Both the position numbers and the translations under genes were made by a program. Below the pieces are notes generated by a model. That model was not told the DNA's origin, made no database searches, and was given only the letters and a program-made list of their open reading frames with translations. 64,000 bases of DNA, taken from Nigrospora sphaerica. Lineage: Eukaryota > Ascomycota > Sordariomycetes > Amphisphaeriales > Apiosporaceae. Shown in pieces: positions 46,129 through 56,754 of this stretch. How positions within the stretch are numbered: position 1 is the first letter of the stretch; each line of letters opens with the position of its first letter. Where the stretch lies: contig JAGVVL010000002.1 in NCBI GenBank assembly GCA_018287875.1, positions 7,254,001 through 7,318,000 on the forward strand. Reading direction: 5' to 3'.

Positions 46129-49100
46129 TGGCGGGCGATCTGGATTTACCTCCGACAGCAGCGCGCCCTGGCACGATGCAACGTTGTGCTTTATTTTTAT
46201 TTTATTTTTTTCGTCACCATTACCGTCTGCCCGGGCTGGCTGATGCCATGTCGGCGGCTGGCTGTCTGGACCGGGACCCCAAACCGCACGGCGAAACGTT
46301 GACAGCACGGCCCGCACGTTCAACATGCTTCTCACCAACGCAGTCGGTACGCTCCCCCCTCAGTCGTCCGAGACGCCGACGGCAAAGAACACGCTTCCTG
46401 TACGGCCTCTTTTGGTGTGTGGCTGGCCGTCCGGCTGGTGCTTGCTAATCGTGAAGCTGTCGAGGCTATGTGGTAGACAGGGCGCGGGCTTACGCCACTC
46501 GCCATCCCCAAAATGCCCCTCTCTCTTCCCTCCGCCTCGGCCGAGGAAGTCACTCTCACGCTGCGATTCATGGACCGGCGTCGACGAGGACGGAGGACCA
46601 GCCGCTGCCCACGCTCACGGCATCCGGTGCAGGCGTACGTACTGCCCCATGCCCAGCTCTGGCCGTACCACAGCCAATCCGGCTGGTGTCAGCTCATTCC
46701 TTGCATTGTCCACAGGCAGCAAGGAGCGAGGGCTGAATCCACATAACCCATCCTCAGCTACCCATGGCCGTTTGCGAATAGGATGCCGTCGGAGGGTTTC
46801 AGCCATGGCTCTCCCATGTTCATTTCGGACGGCCGTTGGCCTGCATCCTGTTTCGCGTCTTCACGTGGGCGACTGCCCACGTATCTACTTTTACCACGTC
46901 GTAGAGTTCATGAGCTATGTATGTATGTACTCATGTAGGGGTCAGGCCGCTTGCCCGTCAGGGTTGCCGGGGCTGTCCTCCCCCCCCATGATCGGCACTT
47001 CCACGCGCTCGATACGGAACGCCGGGAAGCCGAGGTGCATATGCCAACTTGGTCGTCGGGTTTAACATAAACACACGCAGACGCACACACGCACACACGC
47101 CACCCCCAGCCATTCACCCAGCCGGAGATTGCGCCCTCCTGACGTGTAGAAGCCTCCGGATCATGTCTCTCTTTGCTCATCGGCTGCCACACACTGATGT
47201 AGGCCATCTCTTCCGTCTCAGCCCTGCCCAGTGCCTGTTCCCGACTCCACCCACCATGGATGCCAGACGGAGCACTTTGCGACTTGGCAGGGAGAAGGAG
47301 GGTGAGAGAGAGCGCCCTGAGAGGAGGGAACCGAGGGCAGCGATTCGCCCGTAACTTTACCGTTTCACCTAGACAGTGGTCCACAATTCCGAGCCAGGGC
47401 TCTCGGCCTCGAAACAGCCCTTTCTACGGAGTGCTCGATCGGGTACCAAAGTGACCGGCCAGGGGCAGATTTCCGATGCAGGTTAGCAGCCCGTTTAATA
47501 GGAGCCAATGCGCGCTTGCTTGTTAGCACACCTGGGTAGTGAGTGCATTACGACGCCGGATTTGTACCTCGATTCCCGCCCCCCCGAGATGGATCGATCC
47601 ACAGCTGGGGAGAGCGTGTACGAAGTGGTGATAACACCTTGGCCAATGTAGATCCCTCCATACGGCCAAGTTAGCGAGTTACAGAACCATGGAAGAAGGG
47701 AAGGAAGAAGAAAAAGAGCGGTGCTGGTGCTGCTCGGAAATACTGCACCCGAGTTACATGTATGATGCTGCCTCACTGCAGGTTGTTTTTATGCATCTAC
47801 GAGATTGTTGAGGCACCGTACTCGTAGTTACCTGCCTCGCCGTCCCATCTCCAGCGTCCCGCTCTACCTATAAGATCTCATCTGGCCTGTGCGTGGCCCG
47901 ACGGCCGCCGTAAGAGATGCTGGATAGCTGTGTACACATCTAGTGCAGTCCAATAGCAGCTACCTTCCAACCTATCTATTTCCTACATCTCCCCCCCCCT
48001 TTTTTTTCCTGCCTGTCCCGTCCATTGCTGGCTGCCGCTTCGGGGAAGCCCCCGTGTTCCCCGGAAAGCCGTTGGCAGGCGCCGTTCGGAGCTGGGATCC
48101 ATGCCAGGGCCGCCTGTCGGAGCCGGGCTAACAAAAGCAACGTCTCCATGGTCTCGTACGGGCAGCCGTCGGCACCCAAGGCACCTAACCACAATGCGGA
48201 GGAAGATGCGCCAGCGAGGGGGGGGAAGGGGCGCGGCCAATGAAACCCAGGTCTTTCAGATGCTTTCTTTTGATGCCGGGACAGGGCCTCGATGACTGCC
48301 GCTAAGCCAAGCCCTCTCTCACCCATGACCCTTGGGCCGAGGGGACGAGACGGACCGGGTTGCGCAAGTCCAACCTCAGAAAAGTCGGGTATCATCCAGA
48401 GCTGGAAGTTCCTTGCGAAATACGGACCCCCCCCCCCCCAAACCTGGATGGTGCAATTCCCCCCTCGGCAGCAAATAAGCGGGCTGGGTATGCTCGGCCA
48501 GGGCAATACAGGGGACACGAGGGAGACGTGTTGCATGGCGGCGCCCCGACGGCGTTGGCGCCTGCTGCACCCTGGATTGTTTTGAGCCGTGTCATCCAAA
48601 CCCGGCCGTCTGGCTACTTGCTGCAGGTGCTGCTGGAGCAAGGCGTGGCGGGGAGGGAGGGGGTAGGTATGGTAACGGGGGCGCATTTTCTTTTCTTTCT
48701 TCCCAGTCCCGCGATTGCATCGTCACGGCGGATCGGTCACGCCTGTGGTGATGTCGGGGTGCCCCTACGAACCTCAAAAGCCAACGATTTGAACCCTGGA
48801 CCCACGCAATCGGCCGTTGGTCACCCCACTGCCAAAAGACCCCGTCGATCACACACGCATCCATCTCCGCTGCGGATTCGACACCCTTCTTTGGTTTTTT
48901 TTTTTTTTTCCTCGTATGGATTCAGGGTCCGGGTAGGAGGGTCCGCCAAGCCCGGCATCGACTTGCTTCTGGCAAACGCGCCTCTTGTCCGCGGGAACCG
49001 GCAATCCGACCGAGCCGCATCGAGGCCGACCGCCCGGCCCGTCGCCGTGGCCCTGCTGGGCGGGCCATTTCCATTCGCATATAGGCATGCATCCGCGGAT

Positions 49101-49188
49101 GGGATGTCGGTGCGTGCCGTCTCGCCCGGCGGGAGATAGCGGTTGAGACAAGCCAGCAAGCAAGCAGCTACCTGTCCACCTATGCCCA

Positions 49189-49204
49189 AGGTAGGTAGGT
49201 AGGT
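49189..49204. repeat. (AGGT)4 run
   Basis: Four perfect AGGT units, followed by GCAAGCAAGCAA. It is one of several AGGTA/TACCT clusters dispersed in the intergenic DNA of this window. Confidence 0.85.
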
Positions 49205-50641
49205 ATGCAAGCAAGCAACCAGGCCAAACAGAACAAACCCCGCCGGCGACTCCCGGCAACGCGTGCTGCAGCCGTGATACGAAACACGCGTCTTTCCCAC
49301 GAGAAAAGACGGTCGACGGGCGGGGGGGCCGAGCCAATCATCCAACCCGCGGCCTTCGTATATGCCACGCATATTTATGCGCCGCCACGCATGGGAACCT
49401 GCTTGCGCCAGCCGCCGATGCGGCCAGCTATGTGGCCACGAGAAGGGCGCATTCCGAAGCCAGTCTCCCGCAGACCTCGTGAGACGGCCGGGCCCAGACC
49501 ACATGCGCCTTTTTCTTCTCTGCCAGCCAGCCAGCCTTGGAGGGAAGAGGGAAGGAGGGGGGTTGGCGGCACACGGCGTCGGGGAGAGGGGGCGGAAGTA
49601 AAAAGAAACCCCCCCGCCATGGCGCCGCAACACACCAGCCCTTTCATGCCGTCCCACGGCTGCCACGAGACCCGACCCGCCAAACCGCCTGCGGCCGCCG
49701 ACGCCTCGTTGCCGGGTGCCACCGCGCATGTCCAACTTCGGCCACGCTTGGCACGTGGCCGGTAACGTGCAGCCCTCATGGCCTGTTGCCCGGGGGGGGA
49801 AGGGTTTTGCGTCATCCGCTCCCCCGGGCTCGGGTGCGCGCATCCAACGGGTCATTCTTCTCCCATAACTCCAGCTCGGCCGGTTTTCACGGCCGAGGAG
49901 GAGGCTCGCGGCTCCGTAAAGGGCCCGCTGCCCCGGGGGCCCGCGAGCGGGCCTCGAGCGAACGTGTTGCGCGCCCGAAAGGGGGGAAGGGGTGTTCGGC
50001 TAGGTGGAATAGGAAGTCTCCCAGTCCCAAGCCACGAAACTTTTTCCCGGTGGCGTGCCCTTTCGCAAGGCCGACTGAATGCGCACCGCATAACCCTAAT
50101 AATGTATAAGGGAAGGGTGGGGAGAGGGGTTGCGGTAGACAGGCGTTGAAAAGCGAGATAGTCACCCCCCTGCGAGGATACCCATGGGAAAGACTGGTCG
50201 TGCGCAGATCTGAGTCGTCGGAGATTTAAAACCAGCCTACCGCATCCAGACGCTGCGGAAGGATGAGCAAGCGTAGCAACTGCCTGATATCAATTACAAC
50301 TTCGTACAGCTACCAAAATCCCAAGCCAGAGGAGTCAGCCCCCCGCCAAGTACACAATGCAAGCCCGGCAGCTTTTTATGTCTCTAGAACGCCCGCGCCC
50401 TCGGGTCCGCCTCGCCTTGCGCCCCGGAAGCCCTGAACTTGGGGGTATACCCTGCCAAAAGAATTAAAAAAAACCAACTAAATATGGAATCCCGCCCGAA
50501 ACCCCGGCACTCCCTCGGCGGCCACCGGCTGTATGGGAAGTCAACTTGGAAAACGAATACCGCACGACCAAAAGGCGGGCCGATGAAAGCGTACACCCAG
50601 CACCAGACGATGGCCAGGAGGATTCAACAACAACCTCTCAA

Positions 50642-53600
50642 CTAAGCAGCGGCTGCCGTGCCCATCTCGCGCTGGCGCTTGACCACGTAGTACGTAATCA
50701 GGCTCTTGGGGTCGTCCTTGACGCCCTTCATGCTGTCCCAGAACTTCTGCTCCCCCACGCGGCTGTGAACCGCCACGCAAAGTTGTACGGCGTCCATGCG
50801 AACACCGCTCTCCTTGCTTTCCAGGCACCGCGACGTCAGCGTGGCGAGATCCATGGTTTCGGCATCGCTGAGATGAAAGCCCGGTCTCGTGTCCAGGAGT
50901 TGCTTGAGAACATGAAGGCCCATGCTCAGGCTACGGCAGCCCCTGGAATCCGCATCCATGGCGCCCAGACGCCGCGTCATCGTCACTGCAATCTCCTCCG
51001 GATCCCCGAGGGTGACCAGCTCGTCCGCCAGCAACTCGAGACCGCTGACCATATGCGTGCGAGAATCGTAGTAAGCCCGCGCAGCCAGCAGCGCCTCGAG
51101 GCCCCGGGAAACATGAGGCTGGAAGCTGCTGCGCATCTTCTTCAGGATGAGTTTGATGGTCGCCAAGACCTGGGCCCTTACGTCTTGAACTTTCTCGGGC
51201 GCAACGTCCGAAAGAGGGGCTTCGAGGTACTGGAAAAGACCCACGAGGAGCGCATCGAACTTGTCGTCGGTGAAGAGTCCCTTGCCGTCGCGTATCAACG
51301 ACTGCAATTTTCGGAAACCGTGGACGTCCAAGCTTTGCGCCTTGACCCGGACGATACCGCTTTCGAGTAAACGCGTGGCCTGACGGTTCTTGTCCGGAGT
51401 GCCAGTTGGGGTGCTGCCGTCGGTGGGTGTAACAGCCTGAACAACAGCAGATTCGTTGACAGGTCTATCCTCGAGGACCGACCGATTGGGGCTGGGCTCG
51501 TGGACTGGGCGAGCCGAAGCCTGCTCGGCTTCGCTGCTAGGGTCTTCGTAGACCTTGACGGACTTCGAGGGCGTCGCGGCTGCTATCTGGGTAGACTCCT
51601 TGAGCCCCTCCGAGTGACGGAGGGCTTCGAGGCCGTGGTGCTCCTGGTTGCCGTCAAACACTCCAAGTCCATTGAGCTCAGCATGGAGCTCGGCCGGGTT
51701 AGACTCTTCAAATTGCCCATTGAATCCAGTTGATTCAGGTCTAGTGAAATGCTCGGGCTCAAGAGCATCCGACCGTGAGCCAGAAGACACAGAGGTTGCA
51801 AATTGAGGAGCCCTGGGGGATGTCAACCTCAGGTGGTCCTGCAAGCTGGTAATGTTGGGTTGCACATAGGTGAGGTCTTCATTCGTTCTTGAGGGGGAAG
51901 TGAAGGCGCTGATGTCGGTCCGGGCCCTCACAGGTGAACCCCGCGGAGAAACAACCGTAGCGGCGGCAGCAGGTTGGCCGGCAGCCTGCCTTGTCGGACT
52001 GGGGATGCTTGGCTCGCTGAGAGTTGGCTGATGCCCTGGCCTGGATTTGGGTACTGTCCTTTTAGGAGAGCCCGCAAGCTTGGGCGTGGCGGGTTTGGGC
52101 TTCGAATCAGCAAGGGTTGACCGCTCAGACGTGGGACCGTCGTGGTTCCGGCCGGAATAGGGCCCGGCGGTAGCGGGCCGGGGCGCCATCCTCCTGGCAG
52201 GTCTCATAGGCGCATGAGACATACCGCCGGTGGTGGCCTTGGCTCGCGTTTGACTGGTTGAGGCCGAGGTGCTTGGTGCGCCCGATGAGCTGCCCGACGT
52301 CGTGGGCCGCTGCGGGGATTGGATGGTTGCCATTGCAGAGCCTGGCCGCGACGGGAGGTTCCTGGTGCCACTGGCTCCAAGAGCCCTTTTCTGTGCCATC
52401 ATAGCATCCCTCAGCGAGGGCTTGGGGTTGGTGCCTATTGTGCTCTTCGAGAGGCCCAAGCCGGGTCTAGCAGCCGGTTCAGCCTTCTTAGGCGAGTTGG
52501 GGTTGTTGGGGTCCTTCTGCAGCAACTTTTGGGCAGTCGGGTCGAGTGTGTCCATCAAGGCCTCGGCTTTCGCGGGCCATACAGCGGCGAAGGCCCAGTA
52601 TGTAGCCCTCATCTTCTCTCGGACGCCGGGGTTCGGGTCAGCCAGGCCCTTTTTGATACACTTGTCCATCATGTCGAGTCCTCCCGAGTGTTCGAACTGG
52701 GCTTTGTGGTGCGCTTCCTTCCGGATCAGCGTCTTCAGCCAGGCTGTGGCATATGTACGCGGTTGCACGTTCTTGTCCTGACAGGCCATCCAGACGTGTT
52801 GCATGATTCTAGCAGTGTACGTCACCTTGCCAATCATGGTGTCGACCGTGGTGCTGGCCATGGTGGAAGCAATCTTCTTGGTGGCAGCACACAGCTTGAT
52901 GAAGGTCTGCATGAGCAGCTCAACCATGGGATCCATGGCGGGCCCGAAGGCCACAGCCAGGTCCTGCACCAAGGAGCAGCCTTCTTTGGACAGACTGGTG
53001 CGCAACGAGGTCGCGGCCTTGATGATGCCATCAAGCAAGGACCTGCAGCCCGCAATGAAGATATCGGGGTAGCTCTCGGGCACGTTGCCGGCAATAAGCC
53101 TCCTCAGCTTGATGATGCTTTCTTCTCGTTTCAGCCAGTTTTGCTCCGACTCGCGCCCCTCGAACCAGGGGTGCATATCTCTCAGGATGTCCTCGAGTTC
53201 GCGCGATGTGTTGACGTAGGAAGGCTCGACGGCATCGGCCTTGGCCTCTGGCGGGGCGGGCGTGACGGGCCGTTCGGTGGCCAACGAAGATGTGCTTGCG
53301 GCGAGTGTCTTGGGTCGCACGAGGGGCGCCGAGTCCGGACGGTCCTGCACCGGTACTTTTGTCGTCGTGGCAGCACTAGGAGCCAGCTCCTTGACGATGG
53401 CAGCTTCTATCGCGGGACGGACCTTGAAGTTCTTGAGCTGTCTCTTCACGTCGGATTTGGCAGCATTCGGGGCGTCGCGGAACAGCTGTATGACGGTGGA
53501 TTTTGCGCAGTCCCGGACCATGCCGTCGGCATCCTCGAGCAGCTCCATCAGCGAAGGGACGTAGGCGCGGAACGGCATACCGTGGTCGTTGTGCATCTGT

Positions 53601-54061
53601 AGGAGCCACTGCATGCCCGTCTCTTTGGCGCGCGGGTTCTTGCCGACCAGGGCGATGTTGCGCACGAATCGTTCGACATCGGCGGGCGCGGGCCCGTACA
53701 TGGTCGTCAGGGCTTGGACGGCGAGATTCCGCAGCTTGTCCTTCTGGTCGCCCATCTTGTCGACGACGAGGGGCAGCGTGTTCTTTGCGTCCCGGGTGAT
53801 GTGTTTGGGGTCCTGCCGCGACAGCCGCGTGAGCAGGTGATTCAGCGCCGTGAAGCCGGCATTGGCGAGCATCGTGTGCTGGGAGCTGGAGGCGACGCGC
53901 AGCGCCTCCAACAGAGGCGCAACGCACGTGTCGGGCACATTGTGCTGCTTGATGGCCGACTTGACGGCGGAGACGAGCTGGACTTTGGCGTCGACGGAGA
54001 TGTCCTTGCGCAGGATGGTCAGCAGGTCGGCGACCTGCTCGTCGGTCAGCTTTTCGGCCAT
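50642..54061 (-). CDS. STU1: Stu1/CLASP microtubule-stabilising protein
   Basis: Stu1 is the fungal CLASP, a TOG-domain protein that rescues microtubules and is needed for spindle integrity. The gene is a single exon of 1139 residues from the ATG at 54061 (MAEKLTDEQVADLLTILRKD); the frame stays open 29 codons further upstream, but MAEKL is the family-like start. Residues 1-230 form an N-terminal HEAT/TOG domain. A second TOG region (CLASP_N type) spans about residues 310-545, beginning ELEDILRDMHPWFEGRESEQNW and containing the usual FIAGCRSLLDGIIKAATSLR segment. A Ser/Pro/Arg-rich microtubule-binding linker follows (about 550-780), including SLRDAMMAQKRALG. The C-terminal helical domain (about 900-1139) probably serves dimerisation or partner binding. 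The lack of introns in a gene this long is notable but compatible with the family. Confidence 0.94.
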   Translation of the reverse strand: MAEKLTDEQVADLLTILRKDISVDAKVQLVSAVKSAIKQHNVPDTCVAPLLEALRVASSSQHTMLANAGFTALNHLLTRLSRQDPKHITRDAKNTLPLVVDKMGDQKDKLRNLAVQALTTMYGPAPADVERFVRNIALVGKNPRAKETGMQWLLQMHNDHGMPFRAYVPSLMELLEDADGMVRDCAKSTVIQLFRDAPNAAKSDVKRQLKNFKVRPAIEAAIVKELAPSAATTTKVPVQDRPDSAPLVRPKTLAASTSSLATERPVTPAPPEAKADAVEPSYVNTSRELEDILRDMHPWFEGRESEQNWLKREESIIKLRRLIAGNVPESYPDIFIAGCRSLLDGIIKAATSLRTSLSKEGCSLVQDLAVAFGPAMDPMVELLMQTFIKLCAATKKIASTMASTTVDTMIGKVTYTARIMQHVWMACQDKNVQPRTYATAWLKTLIRKEAHHKAQFEHSGGLDMMDKCIKKGLADPNPGVREKMRATYWAFAAVWPAKAEALMDTLDPTAQKLLQKDPNNPNSPKKAEPAARPGLGLSKSTIGTNPKPSLRDAMMAQKRALGASGTRNLPSRPGSAMATIQSPQRPTTSGSSSGAPSTSASTSQTRAKATTGGMSHAPMRPARRMAPRPATAGPYSGRNHDGPTSERSTLADSKPKPATPKLAGSPKRTVPKSRPGHQPTLSEPSIPSPTRQAAGQPAAAATVVSPRGSPVRARTDISAFTSPSRTNEDLTYVQPNITSLQDHLRLTSPRAPQFATSVSSGSRSDALEPEHFTRPESTGFNGQFEESNPAELHAELNGLGVFDGNQEHHGLEALRHSEGLKESTQIAAATPSKSVKVYEDPSSEAEQASARPVHEPSPNRSVLEDRPVNESAVVQAVTPTDGSTPTGTPDKNRQATRLLESGIVRVKAQSLDVHGFRKLQSLIRDGKGLFTDDKFDALLVGLFQYLEAPLSDVAPEKVQDVRAQVLATIKLILKKMRSSFQPHVSRGLEALLAARAYYDSRTHMVSGLELLADELVTLGDPEEIAVTMTRRLGAMDADSRGCRSLSMGLHVLKQLLDTRPGFHLSDAETMDLATLTSRCLESKESGVRMDAVQLCVAVHSRVGEQKFWDSMKGVKDDPKSLITYYVVKRQREMGTAAAA

Positions 54062-55633
54062 GATCCCCCGTGGCAGAGGAGATGGCAGGCAGGCAACTGG
54101 CAGCAGAGGGTTCGTCGTTGATGTGGCCGCGGGATGTTTTGGGCTCAACGTTTGGAAGCGGGCACAGCGAGGGGGGCTTCGAGGTACCCGGTTTTCTACT
54201 GTGATGGCGTAGGCGCGCCGCGGCTCCGCGCAGCACGAAAAGCACCGGGTAAGCAGCAGCGACGGCGGGGGGGGGTTTTTTGTTTGTTGACGATAAGACG
54301 AAACGGGCTGGTCGGGAGCCCGAAGAGAAGGGGGGAAGGGGAGGGGGCGGCAAACGGGTGTGTGAATGGCTCAGTTGCCCGCCTCAATGCCGATTCTTTT
54401 TTCTTTCTCCCACAGGATTGAGTTCTGCTAGTACCGAGAGCACCTGTGGCGCCGAAGCAATCGTCTCTTATTTTTTGCTATGCATTCTCTATTAAATAGC
54501 CCCGAGTCGGATTTGTCAGACGGCTGGTGTTTCTAGAACCCGGCATGGGAGTCTTCGCAGCACGGCGCAGAATGGATGGATGGATGAATGCGATCCCGGC
54601 AGCCCGAGTGGCTGGTTGGGCGCGCGATCTTATCCCCATGGCAATGAAAATTGGTCTCCACTGCCTGTTCGGGCCGCATCCATCCTCACGCCACCGCATA
54701 CGCCGGCAGGGCCGTGGGACACTTTTCTTACATGCTACTACTACGTTATCCTACGCCTCAAGCATGGCTGCATCTTGCATGGGAAGCTGCCGACGGGCCC
54801 CATACCGCGTACGTACATAACACGTTCCACCGTACTAACCACTGAGGGGCTACTGTACATAGGTAACCCATAGATCCGTGTCCTACCCGTGGGAAGCTGC
54901 CCTGCGACCGGCCGAGGATGGATGATTGCGACTGCTAGGGACACATCACCAAGGCACGTGCGGATACCACTACAATACATGTATCGTATAGTATAAGAGA
55001 GCCAATCTACATAATCCTGGTTGTGCTACATCAGGCTGATGAGCAAGACGGGGGGGAAGAAGGGGGGAGGCAACCTCTTAATAAGGCAGCCTGGGCCACA
55101 GGCGGGTTGCAGGGCAGCCCGGCAACACTGGGCGACCCTGGTAACGGGCAGGATGGAGCTGAGGAGGGGCACCCAACATTCGATCCGACAAGGTAAGGGT
55201 GGCTTCTACACAGTAGGTGGTCGAGGCTACTGAGTGCACGTACCTTGCAGGTACCTGGAGGCGGGGCGATACTGCCACTATTGATCTCCATTAGGAGGCA
55301 GGCCGGAGAGACCCATGTGTTCACAACTCGCTTCCTGGTGACCAGAAGAGCTAGGCGGCCCGTCGCACTCGGATTACGGCGTAGTGCTGTCAACCCAGCT
55401 GGGTACCTATCTCATCCTGCCCGTCGCTATTCCTCCCCGGACGATCATTCCCCAGTGCCCTTACCCCCATTTGTGATGGCCAGAAGCTGCTGCACGCTGT
55501 AGGGACGAGGTCGTCATCGCTCCAACCACACAATACGCCCCGCCACACAACCACGGGCTGCGTGCGCCTCAGGGTCCGGTCCCTGCTTACCCACGATCCT
55601 CGCCGCCACAGGGGGAAAGGGGCTATCAAGTAC
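54062..55633. other. Divergent promoter region between STU1 and the HExxH-protein gene
   Basis: No gene is supported in this 1.6 kb. A G-run (GGCGGGGGGGGG) lies near 54266-54276. ORFs are under 125 codons and without domains. Confidence 0.4.
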
Positions 55634-56527
55634 ATGCCGATCCCACCCTTGACCACGCCGGTTCCTCCGCCAGTCTTCATGCCGGGCGTATCGTATCAGT
55701 ACGAGGCGCCAGTGCCGACCACGGCCGGCGCCCCCGCCTCGGAAGCGACGGCGGCGGCTGGCCCGGCGGCGTCGGGAGAGCAGCAGTCGGCGCCCGGCGA
55801 CGGCCAGGGAGCCGCCGGCGCCGAGTTCGAGCTCCCGCGGCTCCGGCTGCACCTGAACGAGCTGTCGCACCCGGGGGCCCTCGTCTTCCTCGGCGCCGTC
55901 AACGCGCCGGCCGTCCTTGCGAGCGCCGCGCGGAACGTCCTGAAGCACCTGTACCTCGCCCCCGCGGCCCCACACCTCCATCCGCCGCCGACCCGGTCCG
56001 TCACGCTGATCCTCCGCGACATGGGCGGCGTCGCCTACACGACGGGCAAGGACCTGGACGACGACCACAAGGAAATTCACTTCAGCCTGCCCTACATCGC
56101 CAACATCGGCGCCGGCCGCCAGGCCCACGAGATCACGGGCGTCCTGACCCATGAGCTGGTGCACTGCTTCCAGCACAACGCCCGGGGCACCTGCCCCGGC
56201 GGCCTCATCGAAGGCATCGCCGACTGGGTCCGCCTCCAGTGCGGCCTGGCACCGCCGCACTGGAAGAAGGAGCCTGGCGGCCGCTGGGACGGGGGTTACC
56301 AGCACACCGCCTTTTTCTTGGAATACCTAGAGTCTCGCTTTGGTGCTGGGACCGTGCGGAAGCTGAACGAGAAGCTCCGAGTCGCCAGGTACGAGGAGAA
56401 GGCCTTCTGGACAGAGACGCTGGGCCGTCCTGTAGGCCGATTATGGGAGGACTACCGCAAAACCTTCACGGCAGAGAACGCCGGGCCCGAGGATGAAGCT
56501 AAGGCGGGCAAAGACGGGTGTGCATGA
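55634..56527 (+). CDS. Basic-secretory-protein-like HExxH protein
   Basis: The 297-residue product matches the plant basic secretory protein (BSP) family, zinc-metallopeptidase-like proteins first known from plant defence and also common in fungi and bacteria. The family core starts around residue 115 with TRSVTLILRDMGGVAYTTG, then IHFSLPYIANI. The HExxH signature (HELVHCFQH) is at about residue 172-180, and GLIEGIADWVRL follows, supplying a likely third zinc ligand as in gluzincins. The C-terminal part (YQHTAFFLEYLESRFG, FWTETLGRPVGRLWEDY) is also typical. No signal peptide is visible: the N terminus (MPIPPLTTPVPPPVFMPG) is Pro-rich, so secretion is doubtful. The ATG at 55634 is the first in frame; the frame extends 24 codons upstream without an ATG. 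Confidence 0.88.
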   Translation: MPIPPLTTPVPPPVFMPGVSYQYEAPVPTTAGAPASEATAAAGPAASGEQQSAPGDGQGAAGAEFELPRLRLHLNELSHPGALVFLGAVNAPAVLASAARNVLKHLYLAPAAPHLHPPPTRSVTLILRDMGGVAYTTGKDLDDDHKEIHFSLPYIANIGAGRQAHEITGVLTHELVHCFQHNARGTCPGGLIEGIADWVRLQCGLAPPHWKKEPGGRWDGGYQHTAFFLEYLESRFGAGTVRKLNEKLRVARYEEKAFWTETLGRPVGRLWEDYRKTFTAENAGPEDEAKAGKDGCA

Positions 56528-56754
56528 GAAGAGGATACGGTGATGGCACAGGAACGGGAGACGGGAAGATAAATACCAAGGAAATTTAATGAATGCCTTA
56601 ACGCCTTTCTACGATAGCGAGCCTGTAATCGCAAAGATACCTCGTGTTACCTGTGAACCCAGTCCTATGATGCCCATAACCATGTGACGCCATGCCGTAT
56701 GATCCCTATGTCCGGGGGAAAGAGACACCGAAGTCCTGTCTTGCTGCTCCCGCA

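Larger units (their letters stand above)
43292..50641. other. 7.35-kb region without a supported gene
   Basis: This is the longest gene-poor stretch, between the RhoGAP 5' end and the STU1 3' end. The part next to the RhoGAP gene is presumably its promoter and leader. It contains a (CA)17 repeat, a degenerate 24-bp tandem array, TGCGGGA heptamers, poly-C/poly-G runs (such as C11 near 48429), a T15 run at 48895-48909 and an (AGGT)4 run at 49189-49204. ORFs up to 344 codons exist but are Arg/Pro/Gly-rich readings of GC-rich DNA with no domain-like segments. No tRNA, rRNA or transposase was recognised. A non-coding RNA or a fast-evolving multi-exon gene cannot be excluded. Confidence 0.5.

Noticed and set aside
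46325..47065. 246-codon plus-strand ORF
   Set aside because: No hydrophobic-core pattern or motif; length is within chance expectation for GC-rich DNA.
48780..48830. Possible tRNA T-loop (GGTTCAAATC on the minus strand)
   Set aside because: No matching T stem, anticodon arm or acceptor stem could be drawn around it.
48821..49855. 344-codon minus-strand ORF in the gene-poor gap
   Set aside because: The composition is Arg/Gly/Pro-rich, the reading includes a lysine run from the T15 tract, and no domain or conserved segment is visible.
52319..53602. 427-codon plus-strand ORF
   Set aside because: It is antisense to STU1, which has clear CLASP homology in the opposite frame.
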